Shown: positions 17,174-26,503 of the stretch, piece by piece | Numbering within the stretch: position 1 is the first letter of the stretch | Layout: the number at the start of each line of letters is the position of its first letter | Source of the DNA: Rubripirellula sp. | Lineage (GTDB): Bacteria > Planctomycetota > Planctomycetia > Pirellulales > Pirellulaceae | Direction: 5' to 3' | Assembly: GCA_028823035.1 (NCBI GenBank) | Contig: JAPKCI010000044.1 | Span: 1-34,323 of the forward strand | Length of the DNA stretch: 34,323 nucleotides | The notes under the pieces: model-generated | Database searches by the model: none | The model's input: only the letters and a program-made list of their open reading frames with translations | What the model was told of the DNA's origin: nothing | Program-made: the position numbers and the translations under genes

Positions 17174-19701
17174 ATCTTTTGACCGGCGCAAAACGCCACA
17201 AGATTTACCGCCCCTTCCAATCACGCCTTATGCATCTGATCACGACTCGCATGATATTCAGCCTGGCATCCATTCTGCTGGTCAGTGCCGTGGCAACGGC
17301 AGCCGAATCGATCAATGAATCGATCCAAGGTCGCGTTGTCGATTTGGACGGCGGCGGTGTCGGAGGTGTCATGGTTTCGGCGGTCGATAATGAACAACGC
17401 AAATGGACATCCGTGTTTACGCAGAAAGATGGTTCATTTTCCATTCACAATCTCCGTAACGTTGATCACAAAATTCGTACTCGCCTGATGGGTCGAGCTG
17501 ATGAATGGACCAGCGGCGTTGCTGTGGGAACAGATAACCTGATGATTTCAACCCACCCAGCGGTTGGTGCTGAATTGGAATCACAACGTCCCGCGAGCAG
17601 CGCCTTCAGCATGCTGAAGTTCGACAATCCACGAGACAAAATGAACTTCAAAATGTTCTGTACTTACTGTCACCAGGTCGGAACGCTTGGCTTCCGCACC
17701 CCTGAGAAACCAGTCGACTGGGAAACAATGCTTCGCCGCATGGACGGCTTTGGCGGCCTGTATCCGCACACACAGGACACCATCATTCAAAGACTGATGA
17801 ATACCTATAAAGACGATGCTGTCGAAAAGTGGCCCACCTTTGTTCCTCCTCCGGCACCCACTGGGCTGGCTGCCGCCGCCACGATCACGATGTGGGAGAT
17901 GGACGAACCTTTGCAAGGATCATTCCATGACCTTGAAATCGGACCCGATGGAAAAGTCTATGCGGTCAACATCAGCAAGCATCGCATGGTGGTTCTCGAC
18001 CCCGATACCGGAACGCAAACAGCCCACCAATACCCACGTGGAACCTATGGCCCCCATTCCATTGAAACAGCGAACGATGGTGGTCTCTGGACCACCATGT
18101 GCGCCACTGGCCAAATGGTACGATTCGATATCGAAACCAAACAATTTGAAACCTTCAGCAGCGGCGAAGCACCCAAGCGACGGGGGAATTATCCTCACAC
18201 CCTGAGAATCAATCCGAACGATCCCGAAGGTTTGGTTTGGTACACCGATGCTGGATCCAACTCCTGCTTCTCCATTCATCCGCAAACCCATGTCGTCAAA
18301 GAGTACAAACTGCTCAGCGCTGGACAAGCGGTTGCAGCGGGTCGTGGAGAATCGCGGGGGATCACACCGTATGGGATCGATTTCTCTCCGGTTGATGGCA
18401 TGATTTGGTACTCCAAGCTGAACGGAAATCGTATCGGCCGTATCGACCCCAACACTGCCGATGGTGACATCACTGAATGGAACCCACCTTTCCGTGGACC
18501 TCGACGTTTACACGTTGCTCCCGACGGTATGGTCTGGGTGCCAGGCTTTGGTTCAGGAGTCTTTGGAAAATTCAATCCAAAAACTGAGCAATGGACAGTC
18601 TACGAACTTCCTGACGCCGAAAACCAGATTCCTTATGCACTGAATGTTGATTCAAAAGGCATTGTCTGGATTTGTGGCACCCACAATGACACGATCAATC
18701 GCTTTGACCCAAAGACCGAGACCTTCACGGAAATCCGACTGCCAACCAGAGTTTCCTACACTCGCGAAATCGAGTTCGATGACGAAGGTAATGTTTGGAC
18801 CAGCACCTCAGGCCCCGCTCGTCACATGGAACGCGGCGTTGGTGCAGTCATCCGCATTGCACTACCAGACGTCGTGCCCGTCGAAGGCAGCATTCAACTG
18901 GTCGGTAAGACTTATGACGGAACTCACGACATCGGTAACCTTGCAACTGCGCCAAAGACGCAACGCAAGAAAAACTCGGCGCTGTTTGCGATAATCGACA
19001 AAACAGATATGCCAGAAGCTTACAAATCCCAACCTCACCAAAAGTATGTCGACAGCCGCATGGCTGGCATGCCACCGGGATCACGCGATCGAGTAGGAAC
19101 ACTTTGGAATGAATTCCGCCGTGAAAACCCTGATCGCAATCGCGACGGTGCCATGTTCGTTCGCATTCTGGAATATGTGGCCAACCAACAGCCTGGATCG
19201 ATGCCGGCAAGAAGATTCATCCAGAAATGGCAACACCACAACTTTGGTTCAGCACCGGATCGGCTAGTCAATCGCTCGCTTGAAAATGGTAAACGCGTCT
19301 ACGAGCAGGCAGCTTGTAATCGCTGCCATACAATCAATGGACTAGGTGCCAAATATGGCCCTGATCTCACGGAGATTGCTAAACGATTCAAGGGCGGCAA
19401 GTTACTACAGCAATGCGTCAAACCATCAGCAGAAATCCACAAAGAGTATCAAACGCAACAGATCCTCGTTGATGATGGCCGCCTGTTGACAGGATTGGTC
19501 GTCGAAGAAACAGACGATCAAATTCGTCTGGTCCCGAATCTGCTTAAACCCGACAAGTTCATGATGATTAACAAAGATTCAATCGACCAGCGTCGAACCG
19601 CAGAGGTATCAAGTATGCCCGCAGGTCTGCTTGACACCTTCACTGTCGAAGAAATATTCGACCTGGTTGCCTACCTGCAATCACGTGGTGTGAAACAATG
19701 A
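17170..19701 (+). CDS. Vgb-like beta-propeller with regulatory-like domain and two heme motifs
   Basis: An 843-residue multidomain exported protein. After a signal segment (about 28-45, ending ATAAES) comes a carboxypeptidase regulatory-like beta domain (about 50-105, IQGRVVDLDGGGVGGVMVS). A cytochrome-like segment carries CTYCH at 164-168. A virginiamycin B lyase-like propeller (about 230-570) repeats units such as HDLEIGPDGKVYAVN, YGIDFSPVDGMIWYS and YALNVDSKGIVWIC. The C-terminal planctomycete heme-binding domain (about 705-840) has CNRCH at 716-720 and SSMPAG at 814-819 as a likely distal Met. Antibiotic lyase activity should not be assumed, since most such propellers in this phylum are of unknown function. 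The start at 17170 overlaps the sulfatase stop (ATGA); ATG 17230 or 17251 would give a tidier signal peptide. Confidence 0.87.
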   Translation: MNLLTGAKRHKIYRPFQSRLMHLITTRMIFSLASILLVSAVATAAESINESIQGRVVDLDGGGVGGVMVSAVDNEQRKWTSVFTQKDGSFSIHNLRNVDHKIRTRLMGRADEWTSGVAVGTDNLMISTHPAVGAELESQRPASSAFSMLKFDNPRDKMNFKMFCTYCHQVGTLGFRTPEKPVDWETMLRRMDGFGGLYPHTQDTIIQRLMNTYKDDAVEKWPTFVPPPAPTGLAAAATITMWEMDEPLQGSFHDLEIGPDGKVYAVNISKHRMVVLDPDTGTQTAHQYPRGTYGPHSIETANDGGLWTTMCATGQMVRFDIETKQFETFSSGEAPKRRGNYPHTLRINPNDPEGLVWYTDAGSNSCFSIHPQTHVVKEYKLLSAGQAVAAGRGESRGITPYGIDFSPVDGMIWYSKLNGNRIGRIDPNTADGDITEWNPPFRGPRRLHVAPDGMVWVPGFGSGVFGKFNPKTEQWTVYELPDAENQIPYALNVDSKGIVWICGTHNDTINRFDPKTETFTEIRLPTRVSYTREIEFDDEGNVWTSTSGPARHMERGVGAVIRIALPDVVPVEGSIQLVGKTYDGTHDIGNLATAPKTQRKKNSALFAIIDKTDMPEAYKSQPHQKYVDSRMAGMPPGSRDRVGTLWNEFRRENPDRNRDGAMFVRILEYVANQQPGSMPARRFIQKWQHHNFGSAPDRLVNRSLENGKRVYEQAACNRCHTINGLGAKYGPDLTEIAKRFKGGKLLQQCVKPSAEIHKEYQTQQILVDDGRLLTGLVVEETDDQIRLVPNLLKPDKFMMINKDSIDQRRTAEVSSMPAGLLDTFTVEEIFDLVAYLQSRGVKQ

Positions 19702-21206
19702 TCACGCTTTCTGCAATCAATCGCGATGCTTTCCTGAGTGCTTTCTGTGGAATCATTCTGACTGGCCTAACGCTTGCAGCTTCGTTGCAAGCGGATTGGC
19801 CCCAGTTCCGTGGCAACAACTCCGATGGCATCGGCACTGGATCACCCCCGATTGAGTTTGGCCCCGGCAAGAATGAACTTTGGAAGACATCCTTGCCTTC
19901 GGGACATAGTTCACCCTGCATTTCCGGTGACCGAATCTTTGTCACCACGTATAACAATGACACGCCAGCTGTCGCCGTGGTCTGCATGAATCGAATGACA
20001 GGAGAAATCCTGTGGGAAAAAAGTATCCGTGTCGAGAAACTGGAAAAAGGGCATCCATCATTCAATCCGGCCAGCAGTTCACCCTGCTGTGATGACCAAT
20101 GCATCATTGCCTACTTTGGTTCCCACGGCCTCATTTGCCTTGATTTGGATGGCAACCAGTTGTGGGAAAAAGAATTGCCGCTGACCAAGTCGTTTTCTGG
20201 CAATGCCACGTCACCCATGATCGCGGGTGACAACGTCATTCTTTACCGAGGTAATTACGTCGATCACTATCTGGTGTGTTTCGACAAACAAACGGGAGAA
20301 CAGCGTTGGCATGTGCCGCAGAAAGAAAAGTTCACCGGTGAAATGGCATGCACAGCCTGTCCCATCATCGCCGGTGACAAACTGATCTGTCATACCGCTC
20401 GGTCGGTGCAGGCATTCGATATCAAGACTGGGCAGACTGTATGGACAGCGAAATGTGCGACGACTGCCACCAGCACTCCTGTATTGGCCGGCGATGAAGT
20501 CATTGTTGCCGCGTGGAACAAACTTGGTGAGCCCGATCTCAGGCCACCATTTCCAACGTTTGATGAGTTAATTGCAAAACATGATAAGAATCAAAATCAA
20601 CTGATTGAAAAAAATGAGTTCCCCAAGCTTTGGATCTTCCATCGACCGGAAGGTATCGAAGCCGCAATGAATGGTGCACCCGTCTCATGGAAACATGCAA
20701 ACAAAAATGGCGATGCGAAGCTCACCCGTGAAGAATGGAAAAAAGCAGTTGATGAACTGGAACGTTTTCGCGAAGGTTATGAAACCCATGGTTTGCTGGC
20801 CATTCCAATCGACAGCCAAGGTTTTGTCGCCGCCGATCAAGTACGCTCGCTGCTCACAGACGGAATCCCAGAAGTTCCCAGTCCAGTCTTCGATGGAACC
20901 CATATCTACTTAGTGAAAAATGGCGGGCTACTCACCTGCATCGACTTGGCTAAAGGTGAACGTGTTTATCGTACGAGAACGCGAGGTAAGGGAACACATT
21001 ATGCTTCGCCTCTGATCGCCGATGGCAAGCTTTATACCTTTGCCGGTAACGGTCAGATCAGCGTGATCGAACTGGGTACCTCACACCGCATCTTGGCCCA
21101 GAATGAGATGCAGGATGGCGTGTATGCTACCCCCGCAATCGTAGATGGCATCATTTACGTACGCACCCACTCTGCGTTGCATGCCTTCCAGGAATCAAAA
21201 GACTGA
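19698..21206 (+). CDS. Exported PQQ-like beta-propeller with inserted EF-hand pair
   Basis: A 502-residue protein with signal peptide (about 10-32) and the opening DWPQFRGNNSDG. PQQ-like propeller repeats include CMNRMTGEILWEKS, CLDLDGNQLWEKE and CFDKQTGEQRWHV. Between blades, residues about 288-350 form two EF-hand-like loops. Loop 1 runs D296 to E307 with N298 and N300 in ligand positions. Loop 2 runs N335 to E346 with N337 and D339. Both have the closing Glu at position 12. Calcium binding is therefore likely, though the first position of loop 2 is Asn. The propeller resumes afterwards (IPEVPSPVFDGTHIYLVK). It overlaps its upstream neighbour by ATGA and its downstream neighbour by TGATG. 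Confidence 0.87.
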   Translation: MITLSAINRDAFLSAFCGIILTGLTLAASLQADWPQFRGNNSDGIGTGSPPIEFGPGKNELWKTSLPSGHSSPCISGDRIFVTTYNNDTPAVAVVCMNRMTGEILWEKSIRVEKLEKGHPSFNPASSSPCCDDQCIIAYFGSHGLICLDLDGNQLWEKELPLTKSFSGNATSPMIAGDNVILYRGNYVDHYLVCFDKQTGEQRWHVPQKEKFTGEMACTACPIIAGDKLICHTARSVQAFDIKTGQTVWTAKCATTATSTPVLAGDEVIVAAWNKLGEPDLRPPFPTFDELIAKHDKNQNQLIEKNEFPKLWIFHRPEGIEAAMNGAPVSWKHANKNGDAKLTREEWKKAVDELERFREGYETHGLLAIPIDSQGFVAADQVRSLLTDGIPEVPSPVFDGTHIYLVKNGGLLTCIDLAKGERVYRTRTRGKGTHYASPLIADGKLYTFAGNGQISVIELGTSHRILAQNEMQDGVYATPAIVDGIIYVRTHSALHAFQESKD

Positions 21207-23725
21207 TGTCTTCAGTAATGTACATCGCCAACCTATTACAGCTGCAACATCGTCGTTGTAGCTATCGCTACATGCCAGCAACTGAGCGATGGCAACAGTT
21301 GGTTCGCATGGCCATGCTGGTTCCGTTTTTGTCGCTGTTTGCCGGTGGACTATCAGCAGCCGAGTTGCCCGCAGGACTTACTTCTTTTTTGCAGGACTCT
21401 TGCATTGATTGCCACGACAGCAGCACGGAGACAAATCTTGATTTGAGTTCACTTGATCTCAAACTCGAACAGCCGGAAATTTTTCGCCAATGGGTGCATG
21501 TTTTTGATCGCATCAACCAACGTGAAATGCCACCGACATCAGAACTGGCACCTGATGAACAGGACCGACTTGCTGCATTGTCACTACTCAAAAGAGAGTT
21601 GGAAAAGGTCAATCAGCAGGCACAGCAGTCCACTGGCAGAGTGCCCTCTCGCCGACTGTCGCGTCAGGAATACGAGCACACACTTCATGATCTGCTTGGA
21701 ATCGGTGGTGATCTGGCAAAGCAACTGCCACCTGAAAATGCATCCGGAGCGTTCGATGTCGTTGCATCAACGCAGGAAATGTCCAGTGTTCATATCAAAG
21801 GCCTTTTGATGGCTGCCGATCTAGCTCTTGACGAAGCAATTCAGCTGGGCAGAAGACCACCGATGGCAGAACGGGAAATCGACTACCTGCACTCACGCTA
21901 CATTCAAATGTGGGTCGATCGACCCATTCGGCGTGGCGGAGGCACTATTTTCAAGACCGACAGCGATGTGGTCACGTTTCGCGGTGAAAACTATGTCTTC
22001 CGATCCGACACCAATGGATTTCGGCCACCGGTAGCTGGACGCTATCGCATCACCGTCAGAGCCGCGACTTACCAACCGCGTTCGTCGATCACCGTCAGCC
22101 TGAAAAGGCAAAACGACAAACAGGGCGAGAGTGAATTATTCGCAGCTTGGGACCTCGTAGGTGACGACTATCGGGATGTTTCCACAATCACCTACCTTCG
22201 CCCGGATGACTATTTTTACGTCAGCACGGACGAAATGGATTCAGCTCCTGACGGCACGGTAATCTACGGTGCGAAAAACGCGGCCACCTTCGGTGGTGAA
22301 GGCGTCAGAATTCGCCGAGTCACGGTGCAAGGCCCACTGGAAACGACATGGCCACCCACACGCACCCGAGCCCTGTTCCCGGGCATCGAGTGGAAACAGG
22401 TCAGACAAGATGCACGCGGCCGATCGTACGAACCGGTGCTCACCGAATCGCCTGCCTCACACCTTCGAACCATTGTCGGAAGCTTTGCCGCAAAAGCCTT
22501 CCATCGAATTTTGAGTGAGCAGGAAATTGACAACTGGGTCGCACTGGCTATGCCAAGCGTCAAGACCAACCGCAATTTCATTGACTGTGTGCGGGTTCCT
22601 CTCCGTGCGATTCTTGTCTCACCCGAACTGATCTTCCAAACAGGCAAGCCAGGGCCATTGAGTGATGCGGCCTTGGCCACACGCCTGTCGTACTTTCTAT
22701 GGCGCAGTCGACCCGACGATGAATTGGACAAACTTGCAGCTGAAGGCCGATTATCTGACTCAAAAACACTCGCCGCTCAAGTAGAGCGGATGTTGAACGA
22801 CCCCAAGCATGAACGGTTTGTGAATGAGTTTCTCGACCAGTGGCTGAATCTCGATCAGATTGATGCAACCACCCCGGATAGCTATCTGTACCCGGAATAC
22901 GACGACGTGCTCCGCCGCGCGATGTTGGCAGAAACACGGGAATTTTTTGGGCATCTCATTGATAGAAACCTGTCTACTGATAACTTGATCGACTCTAACT
23001 TCACCTTCCTGAATCGCAAACTTGCGGAACACTATGGCATCGCAGGCGTGAAGGGTGAGTCCATGCGCAAAGTGCAACTGCCTTCGGAAAGCATCCGTGG
23101 TGGTATCTTGGCTCATGCAGCGATCGCAAAGGTAACGGCCAATGGAACCGTCACCACTCCTGTCAAACGTGGAAACTTTGTGTTGACGAATCTTTTGGGG
23201 CTTCCCCCAAATCCACCGCCACCGGGCGTTGGATCGATCGAGCCAGATACGCGGGGAGCCACGACCATTCGTGAAACACTAGAAAAACATCAACAAGTTG
23301 AGGCCTGCGCCGTTTGTCACCGAAAAATTGATCCACCAGGGTTCGCAATGGAGTGCTTTGATCCTGTTGGGAATTTTCGTAATCGCTATCGCAACAGCAA
23401 AGGTGTCAAACGCACGTCTCCACCCGGTTTACGATTTGCGCACCGAGACTACGACTTCGGTCATGCTGTCGACATGTCTGGCGTGACGAGTGATGGATCT
23501 CGGTTCAATAGCCTGCGGGACTACAAGACACATCTTCGTAAATCCAACATCCAAGTAGCTCGAAATCTGCTGGCTGAACTGCTCACATTTTCGACAGGTG
23601 GGGAGATTGAGTTTCAGGATCGTGAGGAAGTTGAAAGAATACTTCGGGCAACTCAAGCGGAACGTTATCCTCTGCGAAGCCTGATCCACCACATCGTTGA
23701 CAGTCCGCTCTTCAGGAACCGCTGA
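21206..23725 (+). CDS. Planctomycete cytochrome-type protein (PSCyt1-like/DUF1587/DUF1595/DUF1592/DUF1588/DUF1585)
   Basis: An 839-residue protein of the DUF1592 group. A signal helix (about 35-52) precedes CIDCH at 66-70. DUF1587 is at about 148-215 (RLSRQEYEHTLHDLLGI). A beta-rich insert (about 230-385) contains GRYRITVRA. DUF1595/DUF1592 span about 420-600 (LATRLSYFLWRSRPDDEL). DUF1588 spans about 625-730 with CAVCHRKIDPPGF (C701, C704, H705). DUF1585 is at the end (about 755-838). The family probably binds heme; its reaction is unknown. It is normally followed by a DUF1552 gene, as here, with a TGATG overlap on both sides. If 21206 is the start the N-region is long; ATG 21272 gives a more usual signal peptide. 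Confidence 0.93.
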   Translation: MSSVMYIANLLQLQHRRCSYRYMPATERWQQLVRMAMLVPFLSLFAGGLSAAELPAGLTSFLQDSCIDCHDSSTETNLDLSSLDLKLEQPEIFRQWVHVFDRINQREMPPTSELAPDEQDRLAALSLLKRELEKVNQQAQQSTGRVPSRRLSRQEYEHTLHDLLGIGGDLAKQLPPENASGAFDVVASTQEMSSVHIKGLLMAADLALDEAIQLGRRPPMAEREIDYLHSRYIQMWVDRPIRRGGGTIFKTDSDVVTFRGENYVFRSDTNGFRPPVAGRYRITVRAATYQPRSSITVSLKRQNDKQGESELFAAWDLVGDDYRDVSTITYLRPDDYFYVSTDEMDSAPDGTVIYGAKNAATFGGEGVRIRRVTVQGPLETTWPPTRTRALFPGIEWKQVRQDARGRSYEPVLTESPASHLRTIVGSFAAKAFHRILSEQEIDNWVALAMPSVKTNRNFIDCVRVPLRAILVSPELIFQTGKPGPLSDAALATRLSYFLWRSRPDDELDKLAAEGRLSDSKTLAAQVERMLNDPKHERFVNEFLDQWLNLDQIDATTPDSYLYPEYDDVLRRAMLAETREFFGHLIDRNLSTDNLIDSNFTFLNRKLAEHYGIAGVKGESMRKVQLPSESIRGGILAHAAIAKVTANGTVTTPVKRGNFVLTNLLGLPPNPPPPGVGSIEPDTRGATTIRETLEKHQQVEACAVCHRKIDPPGFAMECFDPVGNFRNRYRNSKGVKRTSPPGLRFAHRDYDFGHAVDMSGVTSDGSRFNSLRDYKTHLRKSNIQVARNLLAELLTFSTGGEIEFQDREEVERILRATQAERYPLRSLIHHIVDSPLFRNR

Positions 23726-24984
23726 TGTCCAAAACCATCTCGCGACGAACTGCGCTCAAAGCAGGCGGGCTCTCCATTGCCTTGCCATTCCTCGAGTCCA
23801 TGACTTCGGCAGACGCAGCAGGGTCCGTCGAACCACCGAAACGAATGCTGCTGATCTGCAATGCATTGGGCTTGCATTCGCCATCCCTGTTCCCAACAAC
23901 ACCGGGAAACGATTACGAAAGCACCGAATATCTGAAGTTGCTTGCAGAACACCGAAAAGATTTCACTCTCTTTTCTGGATTGTCACATCCTGACCAAAAT
24001 GGCAAGGAGCCACACGACACCGAAATGACTTGGCTGTCAGCAGCACGCAACCCGGGATTGGGAGGTTTTAAAAACTCCATCTCTGTTGATCAATACGCTG
24101 CAACAAAGCTTGGGCATGTCACCCGTTTTCCATCCCTTTCACTCAGCACAAATTCAAAGGAAAGTCAGTCGTACACCAGCAATGGAGTGATGTTACCTGC
24201 CCACAACCGACCGTCGGTTGTGTTTGCCAACATGTTCCTCACTGGAAATGCCCGGGAACAGCGACGACAACGAGAGCGGCTTGCCGATGGACGCAGCATT
24301 CTTGATTCTGTAGCTGAGCAGTCGAAAACACTGCAACAACAGACCGGAGTCAACGATCGTCGACAATTGGATGAGTACTTCGCGGCTATCCGCGTCGCGG
24401 AAGCTGAGTTAGTGGAAGCCGAAGCATGGCTGGATCGACCTAAACCGATAGTCAACCTCGATCCACCGCAGGACATCACTGAATCGGCTGATCTGATCGG
24501 AAGGACACGGTCCATGCTTAATCTAATTCCACTCATCCTGCGGACAGACTCATCACGCGTCATTACTGTCATGATCCAGGACCATATGGTGGTTCCGAAC
24601 ATCGGGGGTATTTCAGCGGAGCATCACAATCTGTCGCACCACGGACAGGACCCCAACAAAATATCGCAACTGAAAATCATCGAAACTGAGCTGCTAAAAT
24701 GCTTCAATGAACTGTTGGGGCAGTTATCCAAGCCAACCGAAGCGGATGGGCGATTACTGGATCACACATCAGTGCTACTGGGAAGCAATCTGGGGAATGC
24801 AAATGCACACGATCCAAGCAACCTGCCCATCATTCTCGCCGGTGGCAACCACAAACACCGAGGCTACATTGCACACAATAAGTCAAAAAACACACCCTTG
24901 TGCAATCTGTACGTTCAGCTCCTAAATAGCATGGGTGTCGAAACAGATAATTTCGGGACCAGCACTGGTACACTTAGCCTCTAG
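23725..24984 (+). CDS. DUF1552 family Tat-signal exported protein
   Basis: A 419-residue DUF1552 protein. SRRTALKAGGLSIALPFLE at the N-terminus is a twin-arginine signal. Family landmarks are MLLICNALGLHSPSLFP, TLFSGLSHP, TEMTWLSAA and, near the end, LLGSNLGNANAHDPSNLPIILAG in two parts. DUF1552 is of unknown reaction and is related in style to DUF1501. Its near-universal partner is a DUF1592-type cytochrome protein, and here the two genes overlap by one base (TGATG, 23723-23727). It is the last gene of the overlapping chain; the next gene starts 32 bp later. Confidence 0.93.
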   Translation: MSKTISRRTALKAGGLSIALPFLESMTSADAAGSVEPPKRMLLICNALGLHSPSLFPTTPGNDYESTEYLKLLAEHRKDFTLFSGLSHPDQNGKEPHDTEMTWLSAARNPGLGGFKNSISVDQYAATKLGHVTRFPSLSLSTNSKESQSYTSNGVMLPAHNRPSVVFANMFLTGNAREQRRQRERLADGRSILDSVAEQSKTLQQQTGVNDRRQLDEYFAAIRVAEAELVEAEAWLDRPKPIVNLDPPQDITESADLIGRTRSMLNLIPLILRTDSSRVITVMIQDHMVVPNIGGISAEHHNLSHHGQDPNKISQLKIIETELLKCFNELLGQLSKPTEADGRLLDHTSVLLGSNLGNANAHDPSNLPIILAGGNHKHRGYIAHNKSKNTPLCNLYVQLLNSMGVETDNFGTSTGTLSL

Positions 24985-25016
24985 GATTCATCGAATCCAA
25001 TACTCCTTCTTAAGTA

Positions 25017-26363
25017 ATGATCAGAAACAGCATGAAAAGCACATCCATTCTCTATGCATGCCTCTTGCTAATCGCCGTACCGATGTCAGCCTTCGGCGAC
25101 TCGTTCGCTGACAACTGGCATCAATGGCGCGGTCCTGATGCAAACGGCGTTTCAACCACTGCGGATCCACCTGTTTCCTGGAGCGAAGACGAGAACGTTA
25201 AATGGAAAGTGGCCATCGAAGGTCAGGGAACTTCGACCCCTATCATTTGGGGTGACCAGGTCTTTGTGTTGACCGCCACCAACACCGGAGTCAAGGACCC
25301 ATCGATTCCTGATCCCGAAGACCAGCCCAAGACCAACTTCTTCGATATCAAACAACCGAACGCTCAACATGCGTTTGTTGTGCTCTGTCTGGATCGAAAT
25401 ACCGGTAAGGAAAAATGGCGTCAAGTTGCCACGACAAAGATCCCTCACGAGGGGGCCCACAACGACAACGATTTCGCACCAGCATCACCAACCACCGATG
25501 GCGAGCACCTTTATTGCTGGTTCGGTTCGGCTGGACTTTTTTGCTATGACTTGCAAGGAAACAAAATCTGGGAAAAGAAACTCGGCGAAGCCAAAGTCGG
25601 GTCCAGTCTTGGCGAAGGCTGCTCACCCGTTCTACATCAAGGCAAGCTGGTCATTGTCCGTGATCACGCAGGTCAAAGCACAATCGAAGCACTCGATGCC
25701 AAGACAGGCAATACACTTTGGAAACGCGACAGAGACGAAGGCAACGCATGGGCCACACCACGAATCATCGAACATAGTGGCAAAACACAAATCATTACTG
25801 CTGCCTCGGGGTTTGTACGCAGCTACGATCTCGACACGGGTGACATCATCTGGCAATGCAGTGGTCTGACTGGCAATGCAATTCCGTGCCCGGTCGTCGA
25901 TGGTGACTACGTGATCTGCATGACTGGCTACAAAGGCTATGCCGCCATGGCAATTCCATTGACCGAGACCGGAGACATTTCAGATAGCGAAAAAATCCGT
26001 TGGAAAAAAGAGCGTGGCACGCCATACATCCCCTCTCCGCTGCTGTACGAGGGCCTGCTCTTCTACAACCAATCCAATCAGGCAATTTTGACATGCCTTG
26101 ATGCAAAGACCGGCGAGGTCGCTTTTGGACCGAAACGACTTGGTGAACTTTCCAACATCTATGCATCACCTGTCGGTGCTGGCGGGCGTGTCTATCTGAC
26201 AGGGCGCAATGGAAACACGCTCGTTCTGCAGCGCGGCCCGGAATACAAAGTCAGTTCTGTCAACGAACTCGACGATCGGTTCGATGCCTCTCCCGCTGTG
26301 GTAGGCAACCAACTGTTCCTTCGAGGCGCAAAACACCTGTATTGCATCGAACGCAATCAGTAA
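25017..26363 (+). CDS. Exported PQQ-like beta-propeller protein
   Basis: A 448-residue protein with signal peptide (about 8-28, ending SAFG) and the opening NWHQWRGPDANG. Propeller repeats include CLDRNTGKEKWRQV, CYDLQGNKIWEKK, ALDAKTGNTLWKRD and CLDAKTGEVAFGP. It is the plainest of the four propellers in the window, with no extra domain. ATG 25017 and 25032 are both possible starts. It lies 32 bp after the DUF1552 gene and is followed by a terminator-like hairpin, so it is probably the last cistron of train 2. The ligand or partner is not evident. Confidence 0.87.
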   Translation: MIRNSMKSTSILYACLLLIAVPMSAFGDSFADNWHQWRGPDANGVSTTADPPVSWSEDENVKWKVAIEGQGTSTPIIWGDQVFVLTATNTGVKDPSIPDPEDQPKTNFFDIKQPNAQHAFVVLCLDRNTGKEKWRQVATTKIPHEGAHNDNDFAPASPTTDGEHLYCWFGSAGLFCYDLQGNKIWEKKLGEAKVGSSLGEGCSPVLHQGKLVIVRDHAGQSTIEALDAKTGNTLWKRDRDEGNAWATPRIIEHSGKTQIITAASGFVRSYDLDTGDIIWQCSGLTGNAIPCPVVDGDYVICMTGYKGYAAMAIPLTETGDISDSEKIRWKKERGTPYIPSPLLYEGLLFYNQSNQAILTCLDAKTGEVAFGPKRLGELSNIYASPVGAGGRVYLTGRNGNTLVLQRGPEYKVSSVNELDDRFDASPAVVGNQLFLRGAKHLYCIERNQ

Positions 26364-26369
26364 CACAAA

Positions 26370-26420
26370 CGCTTGATCAGCTTCTTTGATTAAGCTGTTT
26401 GATCGAAGCGAAGGTTTTTT
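26370..26420 (+). terminator. Candidate rho-independent terminator after the PQQ propeller gene
   Basis: An interrupted stem forms from CGCTT (26370-26374) with AAGCG (26406-26410), GATC (26375-26378) with GATC (26401-26404), and CAGCTT (26378-26383) with AAGCTG (26392-26397). It is followed by AAGG and six Ts (26415-26420). It begins seven bases past the stop codon. The stem is imperfect but the T-run and position are right. Confidence 0.5.
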
Positions 26421-26503
26421 CCTATGTGTGAACTTGATCTGAACGTGTGAAATCCCACTACCCTGCCCTGCCCCGTTTCCATATCCTCCACCGGAGTCGT
26501 ATC

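Noticed and set aside
17870-18900. Reading the Vgb-like propeller as a streptogramin-resistance lyase
   Set aside because: The propeller is embedded between heme domains in an operon of cytochrome-type proteins; fold resemblance alone does not support antibiotic resistance.
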